Shown here one piece after another: positions 6,473 to 13,315 of a stretch of DNA of 35,811 nucleotides. Within the stretch, counting starts at the first letter, position 1, and each line of letters opens with the position of its first letter. The stretch lies in IMG/VR virus record IMGVR_UViG_3300033571_026166, positions 1 to 35,811 of that record; one strand, written 5' to 3'. The translations under genes and the position numbers were made by a program. The notes below the pieces were generated by a model, which was given only the letters and a program-made list of their open reading frames with translations, was not told where the DNA came from and made no database searches. The stretch is from a virus.

Positions 6473-8218
6473 ATGAAATGGTTTTTGGATATCGAGTGTT
6501 ATCCTAACTATTTTCTTATCGTACTCAAATCCTTAGATGGTCAGTTATTGGAGTTTGAGTACGACCAAGAAACATGTTTTGATAAAAATAAGCTTGTTAA
6601 TATATTATCACGTGATCTTACAATAGGATTTAATTCAAGGTTTTATGATATTCCTATGATAATGAGATTTATTAAGGAAAATGATAAACCTACTAATGAT
6701 CAGTTAAAAAGATTATCTGATGAGTTGATACTTTCTGATAATAGTTTTGATATTATTAGTAATAATTTCTTATGGACACCTCGCAAGTGGAATCACATTG
6801 ATATAATTAGAGTGTTGCCTAGTAAGTGTTCACTTAAAATGTATGGTGCAAGGATTCATACTAGAAAATTGCAGGATTTACCTTACGATCCAGCAAGTGT
6901 GCTTACAAGAGAGGAGAAAAATATACTTAAAGCTTATTGTATTAATGACGTTGATATTACAAGAGATTTGTATTTGCAAATACAGAATGAATTAAAGCTT
7001 AGATGGGAAATAGGAAAAGAACTAGGGGTTGATTGTAGAAGTAAATCAGATGCGGATATTGCCGAAATTTATTTTAAAAATAAGTTTGCAGATAGTGTTA
7101 TTCCAAAAGAAAAACCATTAAGTTTTAAATACAAACCGCCTCATTATTTATATTATGATAATGAAAATATTAATAATATTTTAGGTGAAATAACAGGTTT
7201 TGAGTTTACCGATAAAACCAATTTGAAGAAAGATGTTAGTTTTGTTGGTAGAGAAATAAAAACCAAGACAAATAGTTTTACTATTGGAATTGGTGGGCTT
7301 CATTCAAAAGAAGAAAGTATAGCTGTATATACAAATGATGATCAGTTTTTGATAGATGTTGATGTTACTTCATATTATCCAAGTATAATTATAAACAATG
7401 GGATATATCCAAGTAATATAGGCAGGGAATTTCTAGAATTATACAAATCCTTGAGAGATAGACGTCTACAAATAAAGGATAAAACAAGTACGCCTAGTAA
7501 GTTTTACAAGATTATACTTAATGGTACTTATGGTAGACTTGGTTATAAAAAGAGTATTTTGTACGATTTAGAGAAGATGATTCAGACTACTATAACAGGT
7601 CAATTATGTTTATTAATGCTTATTGAAGAATTGGAAAAACACGGGTTTGAAATAATATCGGGTAATACTGATGGACTTACAGTAAGAGGGAAAATAAATT
7701 ATACTAATAAGTTTAACGAGGTATTGGAAACATGGGAGTTTTTAACAGGTTTTGAATTGGAAAAAACACATTATGATAGAATTTACATAAGAGATGTTAA
7801 TAACTATTTGGCAATAAAGTCTGACTTAGGAGTTAAGACTAAAGGGTTTTTAAATATGAATGATTTATCAAGGAATGCACATCTTGGAATAGTAAAGAAA
7901 GCTGTTAAGAATTACCTTACAAACGAATATCCTATAGAAAATACTATTAGAAACGGAGCAAAAGAAGATTATATCTTAACCAAGAAAACAAAGTTTGGTG
8001 CTAAGTTTAGAGATGAATATTTAGGTAAAGTTGTTCGTTGGTATTATAGAACTGACGGGGATTATATTCTAAATATGAAAGGACATAAAGTACCTGACGC
8101 AAATGGTGCATATCCAATAATGAACTTGGATAATGAGATGATTAATATTGATTATTCAAGATATTATCAGGAAACAGTAAAAACATTAAAAACAATAGGA
8201 GTTAGTTTAAATGATTAA
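6473..8218 (+). CDS. Family B DNA polymerase with 3'-5' exonuclease domain
   Basis: This 581-residue polymerase is the likely phage replicase. The proofreading domain shows Exo I FLDIECY (D6, E8), Exo II IGFNSRFYDIPM and Exo III CINDVDITRDLY. The polymerase domain shows motif A DVDVTSYYPSII near residue 293, motif B KFYKIILNGTYGRLGY near 345 and motif C SGNTDGL near 397. Motif A (D..S.YPS) and motif B (K...N..YG) are of family B type. Motif C reads NTDG where cellular enzymes have DTDS; the essential second aspartate is kept. The protein is short, with no large thumb or TPR insertions visible. It overlaps the next gene by 8 bases. Confidence 0.9.
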   Translation: MKWFLDIECYPNYFLIVLKSLDGQLLEFEYDQETCFDKNKLVNILSRDLTIGFNSRFYDIPMIMRFIKENDKPTNDQLKRLSDELILSDNSFDIISNNFLWTPRKWNHIDIIRVLPSKCSLKMYGARIHTRKLQDLPYDPASVLTREEKNILKAYCINDVDITRDLYLQIQNELKLRWEIGKELGVDCRSKSDADIAEIYFKNKFADSVIPKEKPLSFKYKPPHYLYYDNENINNILGEITGFEFTDKTNLKKDVSFVGREIKTKTNSFTIGIGGLHSKEESIAVYTNDDQFLIDVDVTSYYPSIIINNGIYPSNIGREFLELYKSLRDRRLQIKDKTSTPSKFYKIILNGTYGRLGYKKSILYDLEKMIQTTITGQLCLLMLIEELEKHGFEIISGNTDGLTVRGKINYTNKFNEVLETWEFLTGFELEKTHYDRIYIRDVNNYLAIKSDLGVKTKGFLNMNDLSRNAHLGIVKKAVKNYLTNEYPIENTIRNGAKEDYILTKKTKFGAKFRDEYLGKVVRWYYRTDGDYILNMKGHKVPDANGAYPIMNLDNEMINIDYSRYYQETVKTLKTIGVSLND

Positions 8219-8411
8219 AATTTTAGCTTGGTTGTTATTGATACTATTTTCACCCCTTATAATTATTATTGGTAGTTTAGTAGGTGTTTTTATGTTAATA
8301 CATGCAATAATTTGTGAGATGGAAAGAATATTTGATTATCAGATAATACCTTATATTAAATGGAAAACACAAAGTGTTAGAAAAAGATTTAGAAAAAAAG
8401 ATAGTAATTAA
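8211..8411 (+). CDS. Small membrane protein with basic tail
   Basis: The 66-residue frame begins inside the polymerase stop region and encodes a long hydrophobic stretch (ILAWLLLILFSPLIIIIGSL, then VGVFMLIHAIICEM). This could be one long helix or a hairpin. A strongly basic tail follows (KTQSVRKRFRKKDSN). The basic tail overlaps the VRR-NUC gene in another frame by 38 bases, so its charge may partly be imposed by that overlap. No family recognised. Confidence 0.55.
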   Translation: MIKILAWLLLILFSPLIIIIGSLVGVFMLIHAIICEMERIFDYQIIPYIKWKTQSVRKRFRKKDSN

Positions 8412-8655
8412 AGCTAAAAAGCTTGGTTATATAGCAGATAAATATGCCTCACCTAGTAATAGAGGTGTACCGGACAGGATTTTTATAAGTGAAAGCGGTA
8501 AATTGTTTTTTGTTGAGTTCAAATCCAAAAAAGGTAAGTTAAGCAAATTACAAGAGAAGAAAATATCGGAGTTAAGAGCAAGAAAACAATCAGTATTCGT
8601 AGTTAATAATGAGGAATTAGCTATGGAAATATTAATAGAATATATGAGTAAATAA
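8374..8655 (+). CDS. VRR-NUC domain nuclease
   Basis: This 93-residue protein is a near minimal VRR-NUC (PD-(D/E)XK) nuclease, a stand-alone form common in phage replication modules. It begins LEKDLEKKIVIKAKKLGY, then has the hallmark SPSNRGVPDRIFI (catalytic D), FFVEFKSKKGKLSKLQ (E.K) and a C-terminal VFVVNNEE strand. The GTG at 8374 is the start that gives the family's usual N-terminus. This forces a 38-base overlap with the preceding membrane-protein gene. It probably cuts branched or flap DNA alongside the SNF2 helicase encoded nearby. Confidence 0.88.
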   Translation: MLEKDLEKKIVIKAKKLGYIADKYASPSNRGVPDRIFISESGKLFFVEFKSKKGKLSKLQEKKISELRARKQSVFVVNNEELAMEILIEYMSK

Positions 8656-8886
8656 ATGAATTTTAAATACACAAAACACATAGGTAAGATCAAATTCTAC
8701 CAAGAACATAAAGGTTATGGTTTTATTACCTGTAATGAGACAGGTAGAGATTATTTCTTTAATAATCTTATTGCTGAAAAATACGGCATAACAGAAAGGC
8801 ATAAAAATTATGAGGTTAAGTTTGAAGTTGCTCATGATATAGAGAAACGTAAAACTTTTGTACATAGCGTAAGTGATGTTGAATGA
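8656..8886 (+). CDS. Cold-shock-domain-like nucleic acid-binding protein
   Basis: The 76-residue protein starts HIGKIKFYQEHKGYGFITC with a GKIKFY strand and KGYGFI RNP1 motif near residues 11-25. DYFF follows where bacterial Csp proteins have DIFVH (RNP2). The order and spacing match the first three strands of a cold-shock OB fold, and KNYEVKFEVA fits the fourth (KGQ.V.FEV). The final aromatic/His positions differ from bacterial Csp, so this is a diverged member. It would bind single-stranded DNA or RNA. It begins directly after the VRR-NUC stop and overlaps the helicase start by 11 bases, putting it within the replication operon. Confidence 0.75.
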   Translation: MNFKYTKHIGKIKFYQEHKGYGFITCNETGRDYFFNNLIAEKYGITERHKNYEVKFEVAHDIEKRKTFVHSVSDVE

Positions 8887-10195
8887 GTCAAACCTTTACC
8901 ATTATCAACAGGAAGTAGTTAATAATATCCTCAAAACAAAAAGAATATTTGTTACCCAAGAAATGGGGCTTGGTAAAACAATTGCATCAATAACGGCTTT
9001 TAATAAAGTGTTAAATAAGGAAGTTAAAAAATGTCTTATCATAGCTCCGCTAAATGTAGCTAAGTCTACTTGGATAAATGAATTATCCAAGTGGGAACAT
9101 ACAAAAGACTTGAAATACTCTCTTGCAATAGGTAGTGAAAAACAAAGGTTAGCTGCTCTGCAATCTGAAGCTGATGTTTATATCATCAATCAGGAAAACG
9201 TACCTTGGATGTTTCATAAAGGATTTAAAAAATATGGGTTTATTATTGTAGATGAAAGTACTGGTTTTAAATCCCATAGTTCCAATCGTTTTAAAGCATT
9301 AAGACATTTTACATCGCTTTATATGGTACTTCTTACTGGCACACCATATCCTAATGGGTTTATGGACTTATGGAGTCAGATATATTTACTTGATAAAGGA
9401 CAGAGACTTGGAAAATACATAACTCATTATAGAAATCAGTATTTTACTTATGATGAACATAAACGTAAATATATCTGCCTCTATCCAAATACCATACTAG
9501 ATAAAATAAAGGATATTACTATCTCAATGAAAGCAGAAGATTATCTTGAATTACCGGATAAAATATTTAATGAATTAAAAGTTGATATAGATAATTACGG
9601 ATTATACAAGAAATTTGAGAAAGAATATTACTTACAAATTAACAATGGTGAAATAACGGCGGTTAATGCAGCAGTATTGTATTCTAAATTACTCCAATAC
9701 TGCAATGGAGCTGTTTATAGCAGTAAAAATGACGGATCATATACAATCATCCATAATAATAAAATAGAGTGCTTAAAAGAGTTTGTAGAGCTTTATCCGG
9801 ATGAAAACATATTAGTTGCTTATAAGTTTAGATGTGACGAGGAAAAGATAAAATTAGCTATACCAACTGCTGTTACTTTAAACGGAAATAACACAATAGA
9901 AGTCCAAAACAGATGGAATAAAGGAGAAATAAAATTATTACTTTGTCAATGTGGAACAGCTAAAGGGCTTAATTTACAATATGGCGGTAGAATTATTGTG
10001 TGGTTTGGTATTACTCCTGATTTAGAGCATTATTTACAATTCAATGCAAGGCTTCATAGACAAGGTCAAACTAAACCTGTTCTTATTTATCATATAGTTG
10101 CAAATAAATGCAAAGATGAACAAGTTATGAAAATACTTGATAATAAAAACACTACTTCTGAAATGATATATGAGGTATTAAAAAAGAAAATATGA
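8876..10195 (+). CDS. SNF2-family DEAD/H-type helicase
   Basis: This 439-residue superfamily 2 ATPase starts at ATG 8876; a GTG at 8873 is an in-frame alternative. Domain 1 has a Q-like YHYQQEVV, Walker A TQEMGLGKT near residue 30, motif Ia IIAPLNV, motif II VDEST near 125 and motif III LLTGTPYPNG. Domain 2 has NILVAYKF, CGTAKGLNLQ (motif V) and ARLHRQGQTKPV (motif VI with the arginine fingers) near 395. The set and length match SNF2-like phage helicases that accompany DUF2800, DUF2815 and VRR-NUC genes. It probably remodels replication or recombination intermediates. Its stop overlaps the MFS start (ATGA). Confidence 0.9.
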   Translation: MLNESNLYHYQQEVVNNILKTKRIFVTQEMGLGKTIASITAFNKVLNKEVKKCLIIAPLNVAKSTWINELSKWEHTKDLKYSLAIGSEKQRLAALQSEADVYIINQENVPWMFHKGFKKYGFIIVDESTGFKSHSSNRFKALRHFTSLYMVLLTGTPYPNGFMDLWSQIYLLDKGQRLGKYITHYRNQYFTYDEHKRKYICLYPNTILDKIKDITISMKAEDYLELPDKIFNELKVDIDNYGLYKKFEKEYYLQINNGEITAVNAAVLYSKLLQYCNGAVYSSKNDGSYTIIHNNKIECLKEFVELYPDENILVAYKFRCDEEKIKLAIPTAVTLNGNNTIEVQNRWNKGEIKLLLCQCGTAKGLNLQYGGRIIVWFGITPDLEHYLQFNARLHRQGQTKPVLIYHIVANKCKDEQVMKILDNKNTTSEMIYEVLKKKI

Positions 10196-11322
10196 AAAAA
10201 CTGTTTTTAATAAATTTTTTACTTGCTGTATCAACATCTATAGGTATGACTTTGTTACCTATTATTAGTACTGAATCACTAGGAGTATCTTTATTTTTAT
10301 TGGGGATAATTGAGGGTACTACAGAGTTTATTTCAAATATTATGAAATTAGTAAGTGGAAGTTTGTTTGATCGTATAAAAAATAAAAAATATTTGTTTAT
10401 TGTTTCTGTAGGAACAGCTTTTTGTTCAAAATTAATTTTATTTTTATTTTTAAATAAATATTCTGTTTTTGCTTCAAAAATACTTGAAAGGTTTGCCAAT
10501 GGTGCTTTTGCAACCCCTAGAGACGCTTATATAATTATAAATGCAAAAAGAAAAGGTTTATCGTTGAGTGTGTTGAGTTGTACTAAAACACTTGGTTGTG
10601 TGGTTGGAACATTTATAATAAGTATGTCTACTTTTTGGATAGAATTAAAAGAAAATGTGTTTTTAATAATATTTTTTACTTGTTTTATTACTTTTTTTGC
10701 TGCAACAATATCTTTTTATATAAAAAGCCCTGATAATCAAAAAAATAATTATTTTGATTATAAAAGTGTAAAAAAATTATTAATAGATTTATACCCGATT
10801 TATTTTATATCTTTTGTTTTCTTTTTAGCTCGTTTTAACGATAGTGTTTTAATGATGTTTTTAAAACAACAAGGTTTTCCAGAGTGGTTTTATCTTTCTA
10901 CTATATCTTTTTTTAATATATCAATGTTTATAGTTTCACCTGTTTTGGGGTTTTTAATAGATAAAGGTTATAAAAACTTAGTTTTGTTTTTAACTTTATT
11001 ATCCCTAATGATGTTTAACATTGTTTTTTATTGTATAAACATATTTCCTTGGGTTTTTGCTTGTTTAGGACTTATTTTTTGGGGAATACAAAGAGTAGGT
11101 GCTCAAATAGTTTTTTCATATTTAGTAAGTAAAAAAGTTCCAAAAAAACTGAGTGGAACAGCAATTGGACTACTTGCTATAATTGGTTCTTTTGGTAATC
11201 TAATCTCTTCGTCTATAAGTGGTTATTATATACAACAGTCTTTTTTCAATGTTTTTATTTGCACAGGGGTTATATCTTTTTTATCAATTTTGTTAATGTT
11301 TTTAATAATAAAAAAGAACTAA
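10192..11322 (+). CDS. MFS transporter (phage-borne permease)
   Basis: This 376-residue polytopic protein has about 11-12 hydrophobic segments. The sequence LERFANGAFATPRDAYI near residue 99 corresponds to the conserved R.GKG.R..PRDA region seen in one bacterial MFS group, and SLFDRIKNKKYLF resembles the MFS signature loop between helices 2 and 3. IDKGYKNL repeats that loop in the second half. It would sit in the inner membrane and move a small solute or drug; the substrate cannot be read. It is coupled to the helicase by an ATGA overlap, so it is a real member of the phage operon. Its T-rich sequence reflects hydrophobic codons. It may have been acquired from a host. The stop codon lies inside the terminator hairpin. 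Confidence 0.8.
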   Translation: MKKLFLINFLLAVSTSIGMTLLPIISTESLGVSLFLLGIIEGTTEFISNIMKLVSGSLFDRIKNKKYLFIVSVGTAFCSKLILFLFLNKYSVFASKILERFANGAFATPRDAYIIINAKRKGLSLSVLSCTKTLGCVVGTFIISMSTFWIELKENVFLIIFFTCFITFFAATISFYIKSPDNQKNNYFDYKSVKKLLIDLYPIYFISFVFFLARFNDSVLMMFLKQQGFPEWFYLSTISFFNISMFIVSPVLGFLIDKGYKNLVLFLTLLSLMMFNIVFYCINIFPWVFACLGLIFWGIQRVGAQIVFSYLVSKKVPKKLSGTAIGLLAIIGSFGNLISSSISGYYIQQSFFNVFICTGVISFLSILLMFLIIKKN

Positions 11323-11356
11323 TTATTGGTTTTTAACCCAATAATTAGTTCTTTTT
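11311..11356. terminator. Bidirectional rho-independent terminator between converging arms
   Basis: A perfect 19-bp inverted repeat (11311-11329 with 11338-11356) surrounds an 8-base loop. It has an A-run on the left and a T-run on the right, so it gives a stem followed by U's in both directions. It lies exactly where the rightward replication arm (last gene ending at 11322) meets the leftward late arm (last gene ending at 11422). Confidence 0.88.
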
Positions 11357-11421
11357 TACCAACAATAAAAAAAGAGAGGTTGTATGAAAACCTTTTATGT
11401 GCGACTAGGAATATATCACAT

Positions 11422-11688
11422 TTATTTGGAAATTTCAATACGATAAATGTCATATTTTATTTTAAATAAATATAATTCATTTAACCAGTTATTTAAATTA
11501 TCACATTTATTGTAAGGTACACAAAGTTTTTTAAACTCATTTGTAGCTTCTTGCGACATTAACGGCAAAGGTGGAAGATTGAGTGTCGATATACTATTTC
11601 TTGTTTGTGTCTGACAACCTATCAATAGAATCGACAATATTAGTGTGTGTAACACTTGTTGTAGCTTCCATAACTTTATTTTGTACAT
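11422..11688 (-). CDS. Rz1: Rz1-like outer-membrane spanin lipoprotein
   Basis: The 88-residue protein has a lipoprotein signal: basic start, hydrophobic VLHTLILSILLIG, then a lipobox cysteine at about residue 25 (LIGC). A proline-rich LNLPPLPL follows, typical of o-spanins, then a C-terminal helix (LNNWLNELYLFKIKYD). It starts inside the 3' part of the Rz-like gene in another frame, overlapping by 95 bases, which is the classic nested Rz/Rz1 layout. It would sit in the outer membrane and join with Rz for the last lysis step. This implies a Gram-negative host. It is the last gene of the late arm. Confidence 0.82.
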   Translation of the reverse strand: MYKIKLWKLQQVLHTLILSILLIGCQTQTRNSISTLNLPPLPLMSQEATNEFKKLCVPYNKCDNLNNWLNELYLFKIKYDIYRIEISK

Positions 11689-11830
11689 CTATTATTTTAT
11701 TTTTAGTTATTGTACTTTGTTCTAATGTTTCTTTTTCTGCCTTTAGGGTTTTATTTCTATTAAAAAGGTAAAGTGTAAATAATCCCACAATACCAAATAT
11801 AATTTCTTTTAAATAAGTTAAAGCAAACAT
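11594..11830 (-). CDS. Rz: Rz-like inner-membrane spanin
   Basis: This is a 78-residue protein from ATG 11830; GTG codons at 11848-11843 would extend it into the ankyrin gene. A membrane helix lies at about residues 8-22 (EIIFGIVGLFTLYLF). A charged coiled-coil periplasmic part follows (KTLKAEKETLEQSTITKNK and onward) and a DSIDRLSDTNKK end. The topology matches an i-spanin. It is shorter than lambda Rz (153 residues), as small spanins often are. The Rz1 gene is nested in its 3' end. Confidence 0.75.
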   Translation of the reverse strand: MFALTYLKEIIFGIVGLFTLYLFNRNKTLKAEKETLEQSTITKNKIIDVQNKVMEATTSVTHTNIVDSIDRLSDTNKK

Positions 11831-11831
11831 A

Positions 11832-12287
11832 TCAATCGCTATCACCACAAATATTTATCTGATCTATTACATCAAATAATTTTTGATGGTCATTTACAAT
11901 ACAATTAGATACTATTTCCGCCATTTCAAATTCTTTATCTTCTATAGCATAATCTAAAGTTCTTTGTTTTGTATAATTGTTAGCCTTTTTTAATAATACA
12001 TTTAATAGATATTTATTTTTATGTGATATTGCTTCTGTTAATGCGTTATATTTTCCGTCTTCAATATGATTGTTAACATTACCATAATTATTAACAATAT
12101 AATTTACAATTTTTATATTTCCATTATGTACAGCTTCGGTTAAAGCATCTCTTTCCGGTTTATTCCCGTATTGAACAGTTAAATTAACATTATCTTTTAA
12201 AACATTGGTTAATTCTTTCACTTTATCAAAATCATTTTTTGCTACAGAATCAACCAAATGTTGAGCTAAAATTTCCAATCTTTTCAT
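11832..12287 (-). CDS. Ankyrin-repeat protein inside the lysis cassette
   Basis: This is a 151-residue protein. Two clear ankyrin units are visible: RDALTEAVHNGNIKIVNYIV at about residues 46-65 and NALTEAISHKNKYLLNVLL at 81-99. Degenerate flanking repeats lie at 11-40 and 109-135 (TLDYAIEDKEFEMAEIV). There is no signal peptide or membrane helix, so it would be cytoplasmic unless released at lysis. AAGGA 6 bases before the ATG is a good ribosome binding site. It lies between lysozyme and Rz. Ankyrin repeats mediate protein binding and in symbiont phages are often linked to eukaryotic targets; the partner here is unknown. Confidence 0.8.
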   Translation of the reverse strand: MKRLEILAQHLVDSVAKNDFDKVKELTNVLKDNVNLTVQYGNKPERDALTEAVHNGNIKIVNYIVNNYGNVNNHIEDGKYNALTEAISHKNKYLLNVLLKKANNYTKQRTLDYAIEDKEFEMAEIVSNCIVNDHQKLFDVIDQINICGDSD

Positions 12288-12299
12288 ATTTTTCCTTAT

Positions 12300-12731
12300 T
12301 TAAGTTAACCATAGTTTTATCTCTTCTTCACGTCTAGCAAGCAACACTTTTGATACTACTTTATTAATATATTTCCAACGTCTGAACTGATCAGGTATTT
12401 TATCAAATAATTTATTATTAATAAACTTAAGTAACGTTGATTGTTTAAAGTTTTCAACACCTATATTGTATATAAGGCTTATTAGAGCGTCAAATTGATT
12501 TTGATTGATATTTACCTTAACAAATATGTTTAATGACTTCTCACGTGATTGTAAGTCTTTTTTAAGCAAAATTTCTGCTTCTTCTTTTGTAATAGATGAT
12601 GAAAAATGTTCAGATGGTAGTATTACATGCCCATAGCCTATAGTGGGTTTACCGGCAGGACAGATGTATTCCTTATCGCCAAAACCCTCAAATTTCTTGA
12701 TTAAAGTAAGTCCTTTTTGGGAAGTTTTCAC
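12300..12731 (-). CDS. Phage lysozyme (GH24 endolysin)
   Basis: The 143-residue enzyme matches the T4/P22-type lysozyme family (glycoside hydrolase 24), which cuts peptidoglycan glycan strands. The catalytic triad pattern E-x8-C-x5-T is present as E15 (KKFEGF), C24 and T30 (PTIGYGH), as in lambdoid endolysins with Cys in place of Asp. QNQFDALISLIYNIG and RRWKYIN-like LARREEEIKLW complete the fold. There is no signal peptide or SAR helix, so export needs a holin, probably one of the small membrane proteins just upstream. The start is GTG in a GTGA overlap with the preceding gene. Confidence 0.9.
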   Translation of the reverse strand: MKTSQKGLTLIKKFEGFGDKEYICPAGKPTIGYGHVILPSEHFSSSITKEEAEILLKKDLQSREKSLNIFVKVNINQNQFDALISLIYNIGVENFKQSTLLKFINNKLFDKIPDQFRRWKYINKVVSKVLLARREEEIKLWLT

Positions 12732-12904
12732 GATTGTGGTGAGAAATCAAGTTTTAGTCCTGTGATTATTTGTGTAATAAGTTCACCAAGTTGCTCAAGT
12801 GCATTATCATTGCCAAATATGTAATGGGAGAATAATACAAAACAAGTAATAAATCCTATCCAGAAGTTTTTGTTTGTAAGAGTTGTTTTTACAAACTCAA
12901 ACAT
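12728..12904 (-). CDS. 58-residue single-helix membrane protein, holin candidate
   Basis: The frame begins MFEFVKTTLTNKNFWIGFIT and has one hydrophobic segment at about residues 14-30 (FWIGFITCFVLFSHYIF). A polar tail follows (NDNALEQLGELITQ) and a KLDFSPQS end. It is directly upstream of the lysozyme and overlaps it by 4 bases, the usual holin position. The small size and single helix fit class III-type holins or an antiholin. No sequence family is recognised, so the call rests on position and topology. Confidence 0.6.
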   Translation of the reverse strand: MFEFVKTTLTNKNFWIGFITCFVLFSHYIFGNDNALEQLGELITQIITGLKLDFSPQS

Positions 12905-13127
12905 CTATATTACCTAAGTCAGTTCCGTCAGATGATCCACCTATGCCATGAACAGTTTGTAATAAGGTTACAAGTGATAGTGATAACTGTCCAAATACCT
13001 TTACAAAATGATCAAGGTCGTTTGCTGCTGTTAGCATCATCAGGAGTAGAACATTTACAAGTACAAGATTCACTTGTATTAGATTCCAAGATTTTATATG
13101 CTTTATTATCTTGTAAAAGATGTTCAT
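12897..13127 (-). CDS. Small hydrophobic protein of the lysis cassette; start uncertain
   Basis: The longest reading from ATG 13127 is 76 residues with a hydrophobic segment VNLVLVNVLLLMML. A second, weakly hydrophobic segment (FGQLSLSLVTLLQTV) and a glycine/aspartate-rich end (GIGGSSDGTDLGNIDV) follow. Third-codon G+C in the first 29 codons is about one third, high for this genome. It drops after the tandem ATG ATG at 13040-13035, so the true start may be there, giving about 48 residues. No Shine-Dalgarno decides the matter. It overlaps the next gene by 8 bases. It may be a holin or antiholin. Confidence 0.5.
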   Translation of the reverse strand: MNIFYKIIKHIKSWNLIQVNLVLVNVLLLMMLTAANDLDHFVKVFGQLSLSLVTLLQTVHGIGGSSDGTDLGNIDV

Positions 13128-13206
13128 TTTTTATTTTATAGTAATAATATTTATAACTTATATATTTGAATTTTTTATAGTCTTCACTACATATAGTAAA
13201 AATCAA
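13012..13206 (-). CDS. Possible small Cys-rich protein overlapping the previous gene
   Basis: A 64-codon frame (TTG at 13206) contains KNEHLLQDNKAYKILESN and then a C.C.C cluster (ESCTCKCSTPDDAN). Within 13012-13127 its third positions are about 13% G+C by hand count, against over 30% in the competing frame, as expected for real coding here. Against it: no ATG, no ribosome binding site and no known family. It may be a remnant of a longer gene or an unusual start. Confidence 0.3.
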   Translation of the reverse strand: MIFTICSEDYKKFKYISYKYYYYKIKNEHLLQDNKAYKILESNTSESCTCKCSTPDDANSSKRP

Positions 13207-13227
13207 ATTTATAAAAAAATTCTATAT

Positions 13228-13244
13228 ATTGATTTTACATCAAT
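13228..13244. terminator. Weak AT-rich hairpin followed by T-run
   Basis: A 6-bp stem (ATTGAT / ATCAAT) with a 5-base loop is followed by eight T's on the + strand; on the - strand the T-run starts after a 6-base gap. It lies in the 188-base gap between the largest ejection-protein gene and the lysis genes. It could attenuate late transcription, but it is low in G+C and may be chance in such AT-rich sequence. I see no convincing promoter in the rest of this gap. Confidence 0.2.
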
Positions 13245-13315
13245 TTTTTTTGTAAATATGAAACTTATAGTAACACAATACAATAATAAAAAAGTAAAAA
13301 ACAATAATAAATTAA

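Noticed and set aside
8374-8411. Possible frameshift joining the small membrane protein to VRR-NUC
   Set aside because: Both proteins are complete: the GTG at 8374 gives the normal VRR-NUC N-terminus and the membrane protein ends naturally, so an overlap explains the data better.
11384-11446. A 20-codon + strand frame with a good AGAGAGG ribosome binding site just after the terminator
   Set aside because: It lies beyond the terminator, antisense to Rz1, with no family or conservation evidence; a leader peptide cannot be excluded but is not supported.
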